Shown: positions 27,397-36,024 of the stretch, piece after piece | Layout: each line of letters starts with the position of its first letter | Position numbering within the stretch: position 1 is the first letter of the stretch | NCBI GenBank assembly: GCA_016710935.1 | Contig: JADJTY010000012.1 | Coordinates: forward strand, 434,001-498,000 | From: Chitinophagaceae bacterium | GTDB lineage: Bacteria; Bacteroidota; Bacteroidia; Chitinophagales; Chitinophagaceae | Direction of reading: 5' to 3' | DNA length: 64,000 nucleotides | Notes under the pieces: generated by a model | The model's database searches: none | Seen by the model: only the letters and a program-made list of their open reading frames with translations | What the model was told of the DNA's origin: nothing | Program-made: the position numbers and the translations under genes

Positions 27397-27427
27397 CGGT
27401 GAGTAAACCTAAAAGGGTGACTCACCG
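27397..27427. repeat. Second palindrome with the same ends
   Basis: CGGTGAGT and ACTCACCG pair around a 15-base middle. The ends match those of the 27237 palindrome. It stops ten bases before the -33 element of the pirin promoter, where a regulator could bind. The 130 bases between the two palindromes show no gene. Confidence 0.6.
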
Positions 27428-27436
27428 CAAAGCCAA

Positions 27437-27468
27437 TTTGTCAGTTTGACAAAAGGGCATTATATTTG
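27437..27468 (+). promoter_or_regulatory. Full promoter for the pirin gene
   Basis: A -33 TTTG at 27437-27440 and a -7 TATATTTG at 27461-27468 are separated by 20 bases. Both elements and the spacing fit the Bacteroidota primary sigma factor consensus. Confidence 0.75.
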
Positions 27469-27499
27469 ATGTTTAAACATTGAATTTAAAAAAGCAATC

Positions 27500-28210
27500 A
27501 TGAAAACATTATTATTTAAAGCCGAAGACAGGGGAACCGCCGACTATGGCTGGTTAAAACCTAACTATTATTTTAGTTTTGCCCAATACCATAACAATAC
27601 CAAAGTACACTTTGGTTTATTGCGTGTATTGAATGATGATTTTATTGGCGGTGGGGGTGCTTTTCCTACGCACCCGCACGATAATATGGAAATTGTTACC
27701 ATACCATTTACCGGCGCATTAAAACACAAAGACAGCACGGGAGGCGAAGGAATAATTCAGGCAGGTGATATCCAGATCATGAGTGCCGGAACCGGTGTGC
27801 AACACTCCGAAGCCAATGCTTCTGCAACAGAACCGGTAACACTTTTCCAGGTTTGGATATTTCCCAAAGAAAGAAATATTAAACCCCGCTACGATCAAAA
27901 AACATTTGATGTAACAGAAAGAGCAAACAAATGGCAAACAGTTGTTTCGCCCATTGATGCAGATAATGCATTGTGGATTAACCAGGATGCCAGGTTTTCG
28001 CTAACCACCCTTGAGTCTGGTAAAGAAATAATTTATACGAATGCTTTTAAAAACAATGGGGTTTTTCTGGTGGTAATCAATGGCTCGGTGGAGGTTAACG
28101 GACAACAGTTAAATAAAAGAGATGCTTTGGGAATTTCTGAGACGGAAAATTTTACAGTAAAAGCTTCAGAAGATGCGGAGTTATTGGCTATTGAAATACC
28201 GATGAACTGA
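27500..28210 (+). CDS. Pirin-family protein (YhhW-like)
   Basis: This 236-residue bicupin has the pirin metal site in the N-terminal cupin: PTHPHDNMEIVT (two His and a Glu) with the fourth ligand in VQHSEAN. It also has the invariant GDIQIMSAGTGV. Several relatives are quercetin 2,3-dioxygenases, others act as redox sensors. The physiological substrate is usually unknown. It stands alone behind a strong promoter with a palindrome upstream, which suggests regulated expression. Confidence 0.9.
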   Translation: MKTLLFKAEDRGTADYGWLKPNYYFSFAQYHNNTKVHFGLLRVLNDDFIGGGGAFPTHPHDNMEIVTIPFTGALKHKDSTGGEGIIQAGDIQIMSAGTGVQHSEANASATEPVTLFQVWIFPKERNIKPRYDQKTFDVTERANKWQTVVSPIDADNALWINQDARFSLTTLESGKEIIYTNAFKNNGVFLVVINGSVEVNGQQLNKRDALGISETENFTVKASEDAELLAIEIPMN

Positions 28211-28233
28211 TCTTAATGCAACTTCGCTGATCA

Positions 28234-28905
28234 CTAGTAATAGATCCATAATAAAATGGGTTCCTGCGATTCATCCATATAGGCTTTTAATTGGGCAAGA
28301 AAAGCAGTGGATACCATCGGGCATCCCTCACTTAAAGCAATAGGTGCAGGATACACTTCTATATTAGGTACGCCGTAATATGAATGCAGCACTACAGCAC
28401 GGTCTAATGCCCTGCTGTTGGTTTTGTCTAACCCTTTTAATTTATAAGACAATCCAAAATTGCCATTATAGGAACTTCCGATTTTATATTTACCCAGCGA
28501 TGTACAATTGCTGTTTGGTGTATTTGAAAAGATCAAACCCGATTCACTTTCTGATCCTTTGCCATGGGCAACCAGTCCAGCAGCTTCTAAAGAATCTTTT
28601 AAAAGGTTGTAAACAAAAAAGCGGTTTTTACCCGATGGCAACCGCATATCAACCATAAAACAATAGCTTACATCAAAACCATGCTCGTCCACATAATCTT
28701 TTGCAAATGATGCCTTTTCTTTTAACCTGTTCATAACTTCTGAGCTGGTCATAACACGATTCTCTGTAAAATTATTGCTGGTATCAACAGATCTGAGATT
28801 TCGGTTATTACCTAAAAAGTAACCAAATACCGATATGGTTAATAACAATCCTGCTGCAAGCACGAAGGTTTTTTGAAGAATATATATGCCGTTTTTATGT
28901 TGCAT
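28234..28905 (-). CDS. YkuD_2 L,D-transpeptidase-like protein, copy 1
   Basis: The protein has 223 residues with an N-terminal membrane anchor (FVLAAGLLLTISVFGYFLG). The catalytic domain of the murein L,D-transpeptidase (YkuD_2) type has VAHGKG, GKYKIG, VLHSYYG with the His, and SEGCPMVS with the nucleophilic Cys. It would act on peptidoglycan in the periplasm. A longer frame starts at a TTG at 28920 within the promoter, so the ATG at 28905 is used. A paralogue lies 91 bases upstream on the same strand. Confidence 0.85.
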   Translation of the reverse strand: MQHKNGIYILQKTFVLAAGLLLTISVFGYFLGNNRNLRSVDTSNNFTENRVMTSSEVMNRLKEKASFAKDYVDEHGFDVSYCFMVDMRLPSGKNRFFVYNLLKDSLEAAGLVAHGKGSESESGLIFSNTPNSNCTSLGKYKIGSSYNGNFGLSYKLKGLDKTNSRALDRAVVLHSYYGVPNIEVYPAPIALSEGCPMVSTAFLAQLKAYMDESQEPILLWIYY

Positions 28906-28917
28906 GGAATAATAACG

Positions 28918-28925
28918 CAAACCTA
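28918..28925 (-). promoter_or_regulatory. -7 promoter box for YkuD_2 copy 1
   Basis: TAGGTTTG on the minus strand matches TAnnTTTG exactly. Transcription should start near 28914, about nine bases before the ATG at 28905. Confidence 0.6.
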
Positions 28926-28996
28926 TTTAAAAAATTGTTTAATCCCTAACCAATAAAGTAAAATTAGTTACATTGTATTAAAAAATGAAAACCGGA

Positions 28997-29674
28997 TTAA
29001 AAATATATCCATAACATAACCGGTTTGGTTGCTTCACCAAGGTAAGATTTTATTTGCGTTAAAAATGCCGGTGAAACAGTAGGGCAACCCAGGCTTTCGC
29101 AAATGGGTAATGGAGCTACTTCCTCATTTGGTACACAATCATGGCCATGAAGTACAACAAACCGGTCAAAAGCCTTGCTGTTGGTTGTATCCAGTCCGTA
29201 TAATTTATAGGCCAGGCCAAATCTACCATTGTACAATTTGCCGATCTTGTATTTACCCAGCGATGTACAATAGCTGTTGGGTGTATTTGAAAAAACCGGG
29301 GTATCGGAATTAACCTTGCCGCTGCCATGGGTAACCAGCCCGGCAAGTTCTACAGAATCCTTAGCGAGGTTATAAACAAAAAAACGGTTATTGCCGGAGG
29401 GTATCTTCATGTCTATTAGAAAGCAATAATTTTCATCAAAACCATTTTCATTAATATAATCCTTTGCCTGTATCGATTTTTTATGGAGACGAAGCAGGGT
29501 TTCCTTTTTGTCTGCTGCATCTTTAACAGTAAAAGCAAAAACATGGCTTTTTACAGACCTGTTGAATTTGGGTTTATACCAAAAAAAATATCCAAAAGCC
29601 GAAGCGGTTAAAAATAAACCGGCCGTTAGCACAAGTGATTGGAAGGCTATCTTCATGAAGATTTTATTGGGCAT
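28997..29674 (-). CDS. YkuD_2 L,D-transpeptidase-like protein, copy 2
   Basis: This 225-residue paralogue has the same layout: N-terminal anchor (FQSLVLTAGLFLTASAFGYF), VTHGSG, GKYKIG, VLHGHDC and the catalytic ESLGCPTVS. The two copies share most of the catalytic domain but differ in the 45 residues after the anchor. Both keep the Cys and His. A second in-frame ATG at 29656 is possible. No consensus promoter was found upstream. Confidence 0.85.
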   Translation of the reverse strand: MPNKIFMKIAFQSLVLTAGLFLTASAFGYFFWYKPKFNRSVKSHVFAFTVKDAADKKETLLRLHKKSIQAKDYINENGFDENYCFLIDMKIPSGNNRFFVYNLAKDSVELAGLVTHGSGKVNSDTPVFSNTPNSYCTSLGKYKIGKLYNGRFGLAYKLYGLDTTNSKAFDRFVVLHGHDCVPNEEVAPLPICESLGCPTVSPAFLTQIKSYLGEATKPVMLWIYF

Positions 29675-29728
29675 AGATTCGTAACGAACCGGTTTCCATA
29701 AAATTTTTTATAGGTCTGTTAAATAAAA

Positions 29729-29759
29729 TAAAAAAGCCCCCGATGTTAATTCGGGGGCT
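29729..29759 (-). terminator. Terminator of dxs
   Basis: Read on the minus strand, AGCCCCCGA and TCGGGGGCT form a 9-base stem with a 7-base loop, followed by TTTTTTATTTT. It lies 20 bases after the dxs stop. Confidence 0.85.
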
Positions 29760-29778
29760 ATAAAAAATACTGAAGTTT

Positions 29779-31707
29779 CTATTTAATTAATTCTGCTACA
29801 TTTATTTTACTCAGCGCTCTCAGCATATTTGAAATACCATTCGCGTCAATACCAATTTCATCATACAATTGTTTAGGCGTTCCGTGTTCTACCAGCCTGT
29901 CAGGGATACCCATGATCTTCACATCAGCTTTGTAGCCATGTTCGTTCATGAATTCCAGGATAGCAGATCCAAATCCTCCCACAACCGTTCCATCTTCTAT
30001 AGTAATTACTTTATTGTATTTGCTAAAAACCTCGTGTAACATTTCTTCATCCAACGGCTTTACAAAACGCATATCGTAATGAGCCGGGTTAATGCCTTCG
30101 GCTTTTACATCTCTTATAGCAGAAGCGGCAAAATTACCCACATGTCCGAATGATAAAATCGCAATATCCTTTCCGTCTTTCAGTTTTCTTCCGGTACCGA
30201 TCTTTATTTCCTGCATTGCTGTTCTCCACTCCGGCATAACCCCTTCGCCCCTTGGATAACGAATCACAAAAGGTAATTCGTTTGAATCCAGTTGGGCCGT
30301 GTACATCAGGTTGCGCAATTCGGCTTCATTCATGGGTGCACTCACGATCATATGGGGTATGCAGCGCATAAAAGCAATATCATAACAGCCGTGGTGTGTG
30401 GGACCATCTTCGCCCACGAGCCCGGCTCGGTCTAAACAAAATATAACAGGCAGTTTTTGTATGGCAACGTCGTGTATCACCATGTCATAAGCCCGCTGCA
30501 TAAAAGAAGAGTAAATGTTGCAAAACACTTTCATCCCTTGTGTGGCCATACCTGCACTAACGGTAACCGCATGTTGCTCACAAATGCCCACATCAAAAGC
30601 ACGGTCAGGCATTTTGTCCATCATTAATTTTAATGACGATCCGCTGGGCATGGCTGGGGTAATCCCAAATATCTTGCTGTTCTTTTCAGCCAGTTCAATA
30701 ATGGTATGCCCAAAAACATCCTGGTATTTTGGTGGCTGAGGTATTTCGAATTTTTTCTTTTGAATTACGCCTGTTACTTTATCAAACAAGCCGGGTGCAT
30801 GCCACTTGGTTTGGTCCTGCTCTGCCAGGTCGTACCCCTTCCCTTTTACCGTCTTTATGTGTAAAATTTTAGGACCGGGAATGTCTCTCAGATCCTGCAA
30901 CGTATCAACCAGCTTGGTAATGTTGTGGCCATCAATAGGGCCAAAATAGCGAAGTTTTAAAGCTTCAAATAAATTGCTGCTTTGGCTCACCATCCCCTTT
31001 AAGCTGGCTTCCAGTTTACTGGCCATACTTCGGCTGAATGATTTGCCCACCGGAAGTTTGCCCAGTGCCTTCCACACATTATCTCTCAGATCGTTGTATG
31101 TATGTGAAGTGGTAATATCAGTTAAATATTCTTTTAAAGCACCAACATTGGGGTCAATGCTCATGCAATTATCATTCAGTATAATTAGCACATTGCTTTT
31201 TTCAATACCAGCATGATTCATAGCTTCAAAAGCAAGACCTGCCGTCATTGCTCCATCACCAATAATGGCAACATGCTGCCTGTCGGTCTCTCCTTTATAA
31301 TGTGATGCCATGGCCATGCCCAATGCAGCAGAAATTGATGTAGAAGAGTGACCAACCCCAAAAGTATCATACTCACTTTCGCTGCGTTTGGGAAAGCCGC
31401 TAAGTCCGTTGTATTTTCTGTTTGTGGGAAAATTGTCTCTGCGACCGGTAAGAATTTTGTGTCCGTAAGCCTGGTGACCCACATCCCATACCAGTTGATC
31501 ATAAGGTGTTTTAAAAACATAATGCAAAGCAACACTCAGTTCCACAACGCCCAGGCTGGCGCCAAAATGCCCTCCATACACACTCACCACGTCAATAATA
31601 TAATGGCGCAGCTCATCGCAAACCTGGTGTAATTGCTCCCTGCTTAACTTTTTTAAGTCGTCGGGATTGTTGATCTCGTTAAGTAAAACTCCTGCTTTAA
31701 TATCCAT
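29779..31707 (-). CDS. dxs: 1-deoxy-D-xylulose-5-phosphate synthase
   Basis: DXS condenses pyruvate and glyceraldehyde 3-phosphate in the first step of the MEP isoprenoid pathway. Length is 642 residues, full for the family. It has HVWDVGHQAY-type WDVGHQAYGHKILTG, the thiamine diphosphate motif GDGAMTAGLAFEAMNHAG with NDNCMSI, and GICEQHAVTVSAG with the catalytic Glu. ispG, a later step, is also in the window at 57969. It diverges from the Lgt-like operon at 31831. Confidence 0.97.
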   Translation of the reverse strand: MDIKAGVLLNEINNPDDLKKLSREQLHQVCDELRHYIIDVVSVYGGHFGASLGVVELSVALHYVFKTPYDQLVWDVGHQAYGHKILTGRRDNFPTNRKYNGLSGFPKRSESEYDTFGVGHSSTSISAALGMAMASHYKGETDRQHVAIIGDGAMTAGLAFEAMNHAGIEKSNVLIILNDNCMSIDPNVGALKEYLTDITTSHTYNDLRDNVWKALGKLPVGKSFSRSMASKLEASLKGMVSQSSNLFEALKLRYFGPIDGHNITKLVDTLQDLRDIPGPKILHIKTVKGKGYDLAEQDQTKWHAPGLFDKVTGVIQKKKFEIPQPPKYQDVFGHTIIELAEKNSKIFGITPAMPSGSSLKLMMDKMPDRAFDVGICEQHAVTVSAGMATQGMKVFCNIYSSFMQRAYDMVIHDVAIQKLPVIFCLDRAGLVGEDGPTHHGCYDIAFMRCIPHMIVSAPMNEAELRNLMYTAQLDSNELPFVIRYPRGEGVMPEWRTAMQEIKIGTGRKLKDGKDIAILSFGHVGNFAASAIRDVKAEGINPAHYDMRFVKPLDEEMLHEVFSKYNKVITIEDGTVVGGFGSAILEFMNEHGYKADVKIMGIPDRLVEHGTPKQLYDEIGIDANGISNMLRALSKINVAELIK

Positions 31708-31830
31708 TATTTATTTTTCAAACGGTAAAGGTACTATTTTTAGGCGCTTTTGCCAGCTAATACAACAATTTTTAACCCATCCGGTTCATTTAAATTTTAG
31801 GTTTTTAGCATATCTTCAAAATAAAAACAA

Positions 31831-32589
31831 TTGCACTTCCCTATTACTGTTGAAATTGGTTCAATAAAAATACTGTTGCACGCCCTGTTAGAACCATTGG
31901 GTATGTTCATCGGGTTCAGGTATTTTCTGTATTTACGCAAGGGAAAGGGCGACCAGATTGAAAGCAGTCAAAGATTATGGATCATTATCGGGGCCATTTT
32001 TGGGGCATTGATAGGATCGAGACTGGTAGGCGGTTTAGAAAACCCCGCCGAACTTGTAAAAGCTGCAAATCCCCTGATTTATTTTTACACCAATAAAACC
32101 GTAATAGGAGGTTTTTTAGGAGGTTTATTTGGGGTAGAACTGGTTAAAAAAATAATTGGAGAAAAACATAGCAGCGGCGATCTGTTTACCTACCCCATGA
32201 TCCTGGCGCTCATCATTGGCCGCATTGGTTGTTTTGGCATGGGTGTTTATGAAGAGACCTATGGTATACAAACAACATTTTTTACCGGCATGAACCTGGG
32301 AGATGATTTGCTGAGACACCCGGTAACTTTATATGAGATATTATTCTTATTGCTGCTTTGGATCGGGTTAATACAATTGGAAAAAAGATTTTCACTGGTT
32401 GCCGGTAGGCGCTTTAAAGTTTTTATGATCGCCTATATATTTTTCAGGTTTGCACTTGATTTTATAAAACCACATTATACTTTTAGTTTCGGCTTATCAA
32501 CCATACAGCTGGTTTGTTTGGGTGGATTGATCTATTATGCTATCTATATCTTTAAACCAAGAAAATTAATTGTTTCGCAATATGCCTGA
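31831..32589 (+). CDS. Divergent Lgt-like diacylglyceryl transferase family protein
   Basis: This 252-residue membrane protein has about seven helices. It resembles prolipoprotein diacylglyceryl transferase: ALIIGRIGCFGMGVYEETYG aligns with the Lgt signature, and RHPVTLYEILF with its conserved P-x-x-LYE. The usual HGG motif is replaced by VIGGFLGG, so the His of true Lgt is missing. It may transfer a glycerolipid group to another acceptor. The start is TTG, because a stop lies two codons upstream. It overlaps the radical SAM gene by eight bases. Confidence 0.72.
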   Translation: MHFPITVEIGSIKILLHALLEPLGMFIGFRYFLYLRKGKGDQIESSQRLWIIIGAIFGALIGSRLVGGLENPAELVKAANPLIYFYTNKTVIGGFLGGLFGVELVKKIIGEKHSSGDLFTYPMILALIIGRIGCFGMGVYEETYGIQTTFFTGMNLGDDLLRHPVTLYEILFLLLLWIGLIQLEKRFSLVAGRRFKVFMIAYIFFRFALDFIKPHYTFSFGLSTIQLVCLGGLIYYAIYIFKPRKLIVSQYA

Positions 32590-34000
32590 ACGCCCCTACA
32601 CCTATTACGACTTTACACTGAGTATTTGCAGCACCTGCCTGCGCCGGGTTGATGCCAAGATCGTTTTTGAAAATGAAAAGGTGTACATGCTTAAAACCTG
32701 CAACCAGCATGGATTTGAAAAAGTATTGATAGCAACCGATATTGAGTATTATAAAAATATCCGTAACTACAACAAGCCTTCAGAAACGCCTCTAAAATTC
32801 AATACGAAAACGCATTTCGGCTGCCCGTACGATTGCGGCCTTTGCCAGGATCATGAGCAACACAGTTGCTTAACCGTGATTGAAATTACCGACCGCTGTA
32901 ACCTGAGTTGCCCCACCTGCTATGCGATGAGTTCGCCACATTATGGCAGGCACAGAACGGTGGAGGAAGTTGAAACAATGTTTGACATTATCGTTGCTAA
33001 CGAAGGCGAACCTGATGTGGTGCAAATAAGCGGTGGAGAACCAACCGTACATCCCGATTTTTTTGCCATCTTGGATATTGCCAAATCAAAACCGATCAGG
33101 CATTTAATGCTGAACACCAATGGCATCCGCATTGCAAAGGATTTTGAGTTTGCAAAAAAACTATCTGCCTATGCACCCGATTTTGAAATTTACCTGCAGT
33201 TTGATTCCTTTAAACCCGAAGCGCTGCAACAGTTGCGTGGCGAGGATCTTACAGCAACCAGAATGAAAGCGCTGGAACATTTGAATGCTTTAAATCTTTC
33301 TACCACATTGGTTGTTACTTTACAAAAAGGCGTAAACGATGATGAGATAGGCAAGATCATTGAATTTGCATTGAAGCAAAAATGTGTAAGAGGAGTTACA
33401 TTTCAACCCACACAAATTGCCGGGAGGGTAGAAAATTTTAACCCTGCAACAGACCGGCTAACCTTAACAGAAGTAAGACAAAATATTTTAGACCAGGCAA
33501 ATATTTTTACCGCCAAAGATCTTATTCCTGTACCCTGTAATGCCGATGCATTGGTGATGGGATATGCATTAAAACTGGCGGGACAAACTTTTCCTTTAAC
33601 AAGATATATTGACCCATCGCATTTACTGGATAACAGCCGCAACACCATTGTGTATGAACAGGACCAGGCATTGCATGAGCAGATGATCAATATTTTCAGC
33701 ACCGGTATCTCAGTTGACCGGGTGGAAGAAAACATGAAGCAGTTGCTTTGTTGCCTGCCGCAGATCGAAGCCCCGGGCTTGGGATATGAAAATCTTTTTC
33801 GTATCATTATCATGCGGTTTATTGATGCATACGATTTTGATGTAAGGGCCATTAAAAAAAGCTGTGTACACATCATTCATAAAGATGGAAGGATCATTCC
33901 CTTTGAAACCATGAATTTATTTTACCGGGATGATAAGGAAGCTTATTTGAAGGAACTGCAAAATGAAAGACAAAAGGAGTTGTTTACTTTAAAAACATAA
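32582..34000 (+). CDS. Radical SAM protein resembling archaeal tetraether lipid synthase (Tes)
   Basis: The 472-residue protein has the radical SAM cluster motif RCNLSCPTCYA (Cx3Cx2C). Before it is a second cluster-like motif, GCPYDCGLCQDH, which is the hallmark of the MJ0619/Tes family. An N-terminal ICSTC and a later CNQHG could bind a further metal. SGGEPTVHPDFF is the SAM-binding GGE. Archaeal Tes joins lipid tails through unreactive carbons. A similar reaction here is inference. It overlaps the Lgt-like gene and precedes a small membrane gene by two bases. The ATG at 32582 is chosen over a TTG at 32570. Confidence 0.78.
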   Translation: MPERPYTYYDFTLSICSTCLRRVDAKIVFENEKVYMLKTCNQHGFEKVLIATDIEYYKNIRNYNKPSETPLKFNTKTHFGCPYDCGLCQDHEQHSCLTVIEITDRCNLSCPTCYAMSSPHYGRHRTVEEVETMFDIIVANEGEPDVVQISGGEPTVHPDFFAILDIAKSKPIRHLMLNTNGIRIAKDFEFAKKLSAYAPDFEIYLQFDSFKPEALQQLRGEDLTATRMKALEHLNALNLSTTLVVTLQKGVNDDEIGKIIEFALKQKCVRGVTFQPTQIAGRVENFNPATDRLTLTEVRQNILDQANIFTAKDLIPVPCNADALVMGYALKLAGQTFPLTRYIDPSHLLDNSRNTIVYEQDQALHEQMINIFSTGISVDRVEENMKQLLCCLPQIEAPGLGYENLFRIIIMRFIDAYDFDVRAIKKSCVHIIHKDGRIIPFETMNLFYRDDKEAYLKELQNERQKELFTLKT

Positions 34001-34002
34001 TT

Positions 34003-34284
34003 ATGAACAAAGCAATAAAAGTGCTGCTGATCAACCTGGCTGCGGTTTTTGGAATTACGCTGCTGATGTCACTGGCATTTGGTAACACCAATGCTGCAGA
34101 TTTTTTGATTGGCCTCGGATTGGTTTCTCTTGGAGTAGCCTGTTTAGATCTGTTGGTATCGCTTATATTATTTATTGCCGGACAGGCCAATTACCCGATT
34201 GCCAAAGGATTTTTATTAAGCAGTGCTGTCTTATTTGTAACCGGTTTTACCGCATGTAGTTTTACAACCCTTAATTTCCCTTAA
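34003..34284 (+). CDS. Small membrane protein of the radical SAM operon
   Basis: This 93-residue protein is almost wholly hydrophobic, with three predicted helices (about 7-25, 33-58 and 68-88). No family is recognised. Its ATG comes two bases after the radical SAM stop, so it is the third member of the Lgt-like/radical SAM operon. It may anchor or assist the radical SAM enzyme at the membrane; this is inference from position only. Confidence 0.7.
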   Translation: MNKAIKVLLINLAAVFGITLLMSLAFGNTNAADFLIGLGLVSLGVACLDLLVSLILFIAGQANYPIAKGFLLSSAVLFVTGFTACSFTTLNFP

Positions 34285-34308
34285 AATATTCAGTTTTACT
34301 TCTGTAAG

Positions 34309-35244
34309 TTACCCATCCGGTGTAAAAATAATCACTGCATGTTTTTCAAAATCAGATTGTACCCTTATCTCATATCTTTTTCCATCGGCTTCAACAATCA
34401 TTACGCCGGTGTTTGGTGGTATTTCTCCCAGATTTTCAGCCTGAAAAAGTAATTCAATTGCTTCATTTTTATTGGTGAAAGGAATAGAAAACTGCAGTGG
34501 CTTATTGGAGATGCGTTGTTTTATTATGAAAGGTTTTTTATTGAGGAAAACAGAAACAGTATCTCCGTCATTGATGGCATTGTCGTACAAGGATATAAAA
34601 ATAGCCGTATCCCGCACAGCTAATATCTGTTGAATATCCAGCCTCCTGTCAAGCAATTTTATTTTTGCAGAATCAGGCGTACTGGTTTGTGTTATTTCGG
34701 CTTCAGGCTTTTCCTGTAAAGATCTTGCGTATTCTTTTCTGTTGGTAAAAAAGTGATTAATCTTCTGCACAATATCCATATCCTCTTTAAAAAGGGGCAA
34801 ATTTACCTTTTGCACTGCCACAAGCAATTCATTATCCGGATAACAGACAGTGTCCGGAATAACACCCGACCATTTGCCGGTTAAATATTTGGTGTTATTG
34901 ATACGGGTATATGTAAGATCAAATTTTTTTTCGCAGGGAAAAAACTGGTCCGGTATCATAGCAAAGGCAATCCCAAACTCCTGCATATCAATTTTTTTTT
35001 CTTTTTTATTGAAAGTGCCATTGAATTTGTACAAAACAAAGCGGTTTGTATCGGTATAAGCAAATGTATATCCCCAGATATCTCTGCCCGATTGATAGAT
35101 ATGAATTTCCAGATTATCGGCTCCGTAGCCAAGGGCCGATTTGCGGCTTATCTTACCATTCCAGAAACCTGCAAGGTTTTGTGCGGTTGTATTTTCAACC
35201 GAAAAAAAGATTATAAATAAAAGCAGTAATAACTTTTTAAGCAA
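34309..35244 (-). CDS. Secreted hypothetical protein
   Basis: The 311-residue protein has a signal peptide (LKKLLLLLFIIFFSVENTTAQ). The N-terminal half (about 22-140) has a lipocalin-like pattern starting LAGFWNGKISR, with many strands. The C-terminal half is another strand-rich domain with DRRLDIQQILAVRDTAIFI. No catalytic motif was found. The start is TTG. It lies 18 bases after the M23 peptidase and is probably co-transcribed. Function is unknown. Confidence 0.7.
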   Translation of the reverse strand: MLKKLLLLLFIIFFSVENTTAQNLAGFWNGKISRKSALGYGADNLEIHIYQSGRDIWGYTFAYTDTNRFVLYKFNGTFNKKEKKIDMQEFGIAFAMIPDQFFPCEKKFDLTYTRINNTKYLTGKWSGVIPDTVCYPDNELLVAVQKVNLPLFKEDMDIVQKINHFFTNRKEYARSLQEKPEAEITQTSTPDSAKIKLLDRRLDIQQILAVRDTAIFISLYDNAINDGDTVSVFLNKKPFIIKQRISNKPLQFSIPFTNKNEAIELLFQAENLGEIPPNTGVMIVEADGKRYEIRVQSDFEKHAVIIFTPDG

Positions 35245-35262
35245 GGCTTATCAATTAGTACT

Positions 35263-35964
35263 TCAATTTAAGTTTTTTATGTGACGTGTTAAATTTAAAA
35301 TCAGATCCGGATCGGGAGAATTGGAAATATATTGTTCTGCTTCAGATAATTTACACACACCAGGATAATCTCCTTCCTTTAAATATATATTTTGAATGAT
35401 CTGGAAATGCAGGTGTGGTGGCCAGTTTCCGTTTTCGGCGGGTTCGCCAAAATGACCTATAACCTGTCCCCTGTTTATGTATGCCCCTTCGTGTAATGTA
35501 GAAATATCTGCCAGGCTCAAATGGCCATACAGGGTATGAAAAGCCACGGTCTCTAATTGATGCAGTAAAATAATAGTAGCACCATAATCTCCAAAATTAT
35601 CATTGTATGCGAAACTATGTACCATGCCGCCCAGCGCAGCGTACACAGGCGTTCCGGCAGGACCCCAAATGTCTATCCCTAAATGGAGTGACCGGGCTTC
35701 TTCGCCAGCAAATAATTCGCTTCTGCGGTAAAGCGTGCGATTCTCTTTATAGCCGCCAATACCATATTTTGCCTTGTGGGTTTTTAAGGTACGGTTAATA
35801 TAATCATCAAATAATCTGGTATCGGCAATTTCGGAAGCGCCTAAAACAGTATTGCTGTCCGTAAAATCTAAACGGTATAATTTTTCAGTGGCGGGATCAA
35901 AATCTACCACGGGATGAAAATCGGCCTGGTTCTTTATTAACGCATTTTCAAGTTCAGTTATCAT
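35263..35964 (-). CDS. M23-family peptidase without signal peptide
   Basis: This 233-residue protein has the M23 (LytM/glycyl-glycine endopeptidase) zinc site. HLGIDIWG gives the first His and Asp, and PHLHFQI the HxH pair, with HTLYGHL in between. No signal peptide or membrane segment is seen, which is unusual for an enzyme that should act on peptidoglycan in the periplasm. It could cut another substrate or rely on cell lysis. It begins the operon with the secreted protein at 34309. Confidence 0.83.
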   Translation of the reverse strand: MITELENALIKNQADFHPVVDFDPATEKLYRLDFTDSNTVLGASEIADTRLFDDYINRTLKTHKAKYGIGGYKENRTLYRRSELFAGEEARSLHLGIDIWGPAGTPVYAALGGMVHSFAYNDNFGDYGATIILLHQLETVAFHTLYGHLSLADISTLHEGAYINRGQVIGHFGEPAENGNWPPHLHFQIIQNIYLKEGDYPGVCKLSEAEQYISNSPDPDLILNLTRHIKNLN

Positions 35965-36024
35965 ACTGCTAAGATAGCAAAGGTTGAGGTTTGCACGAAG
36001 GTTTTTTAGCCACTCATATATGTG

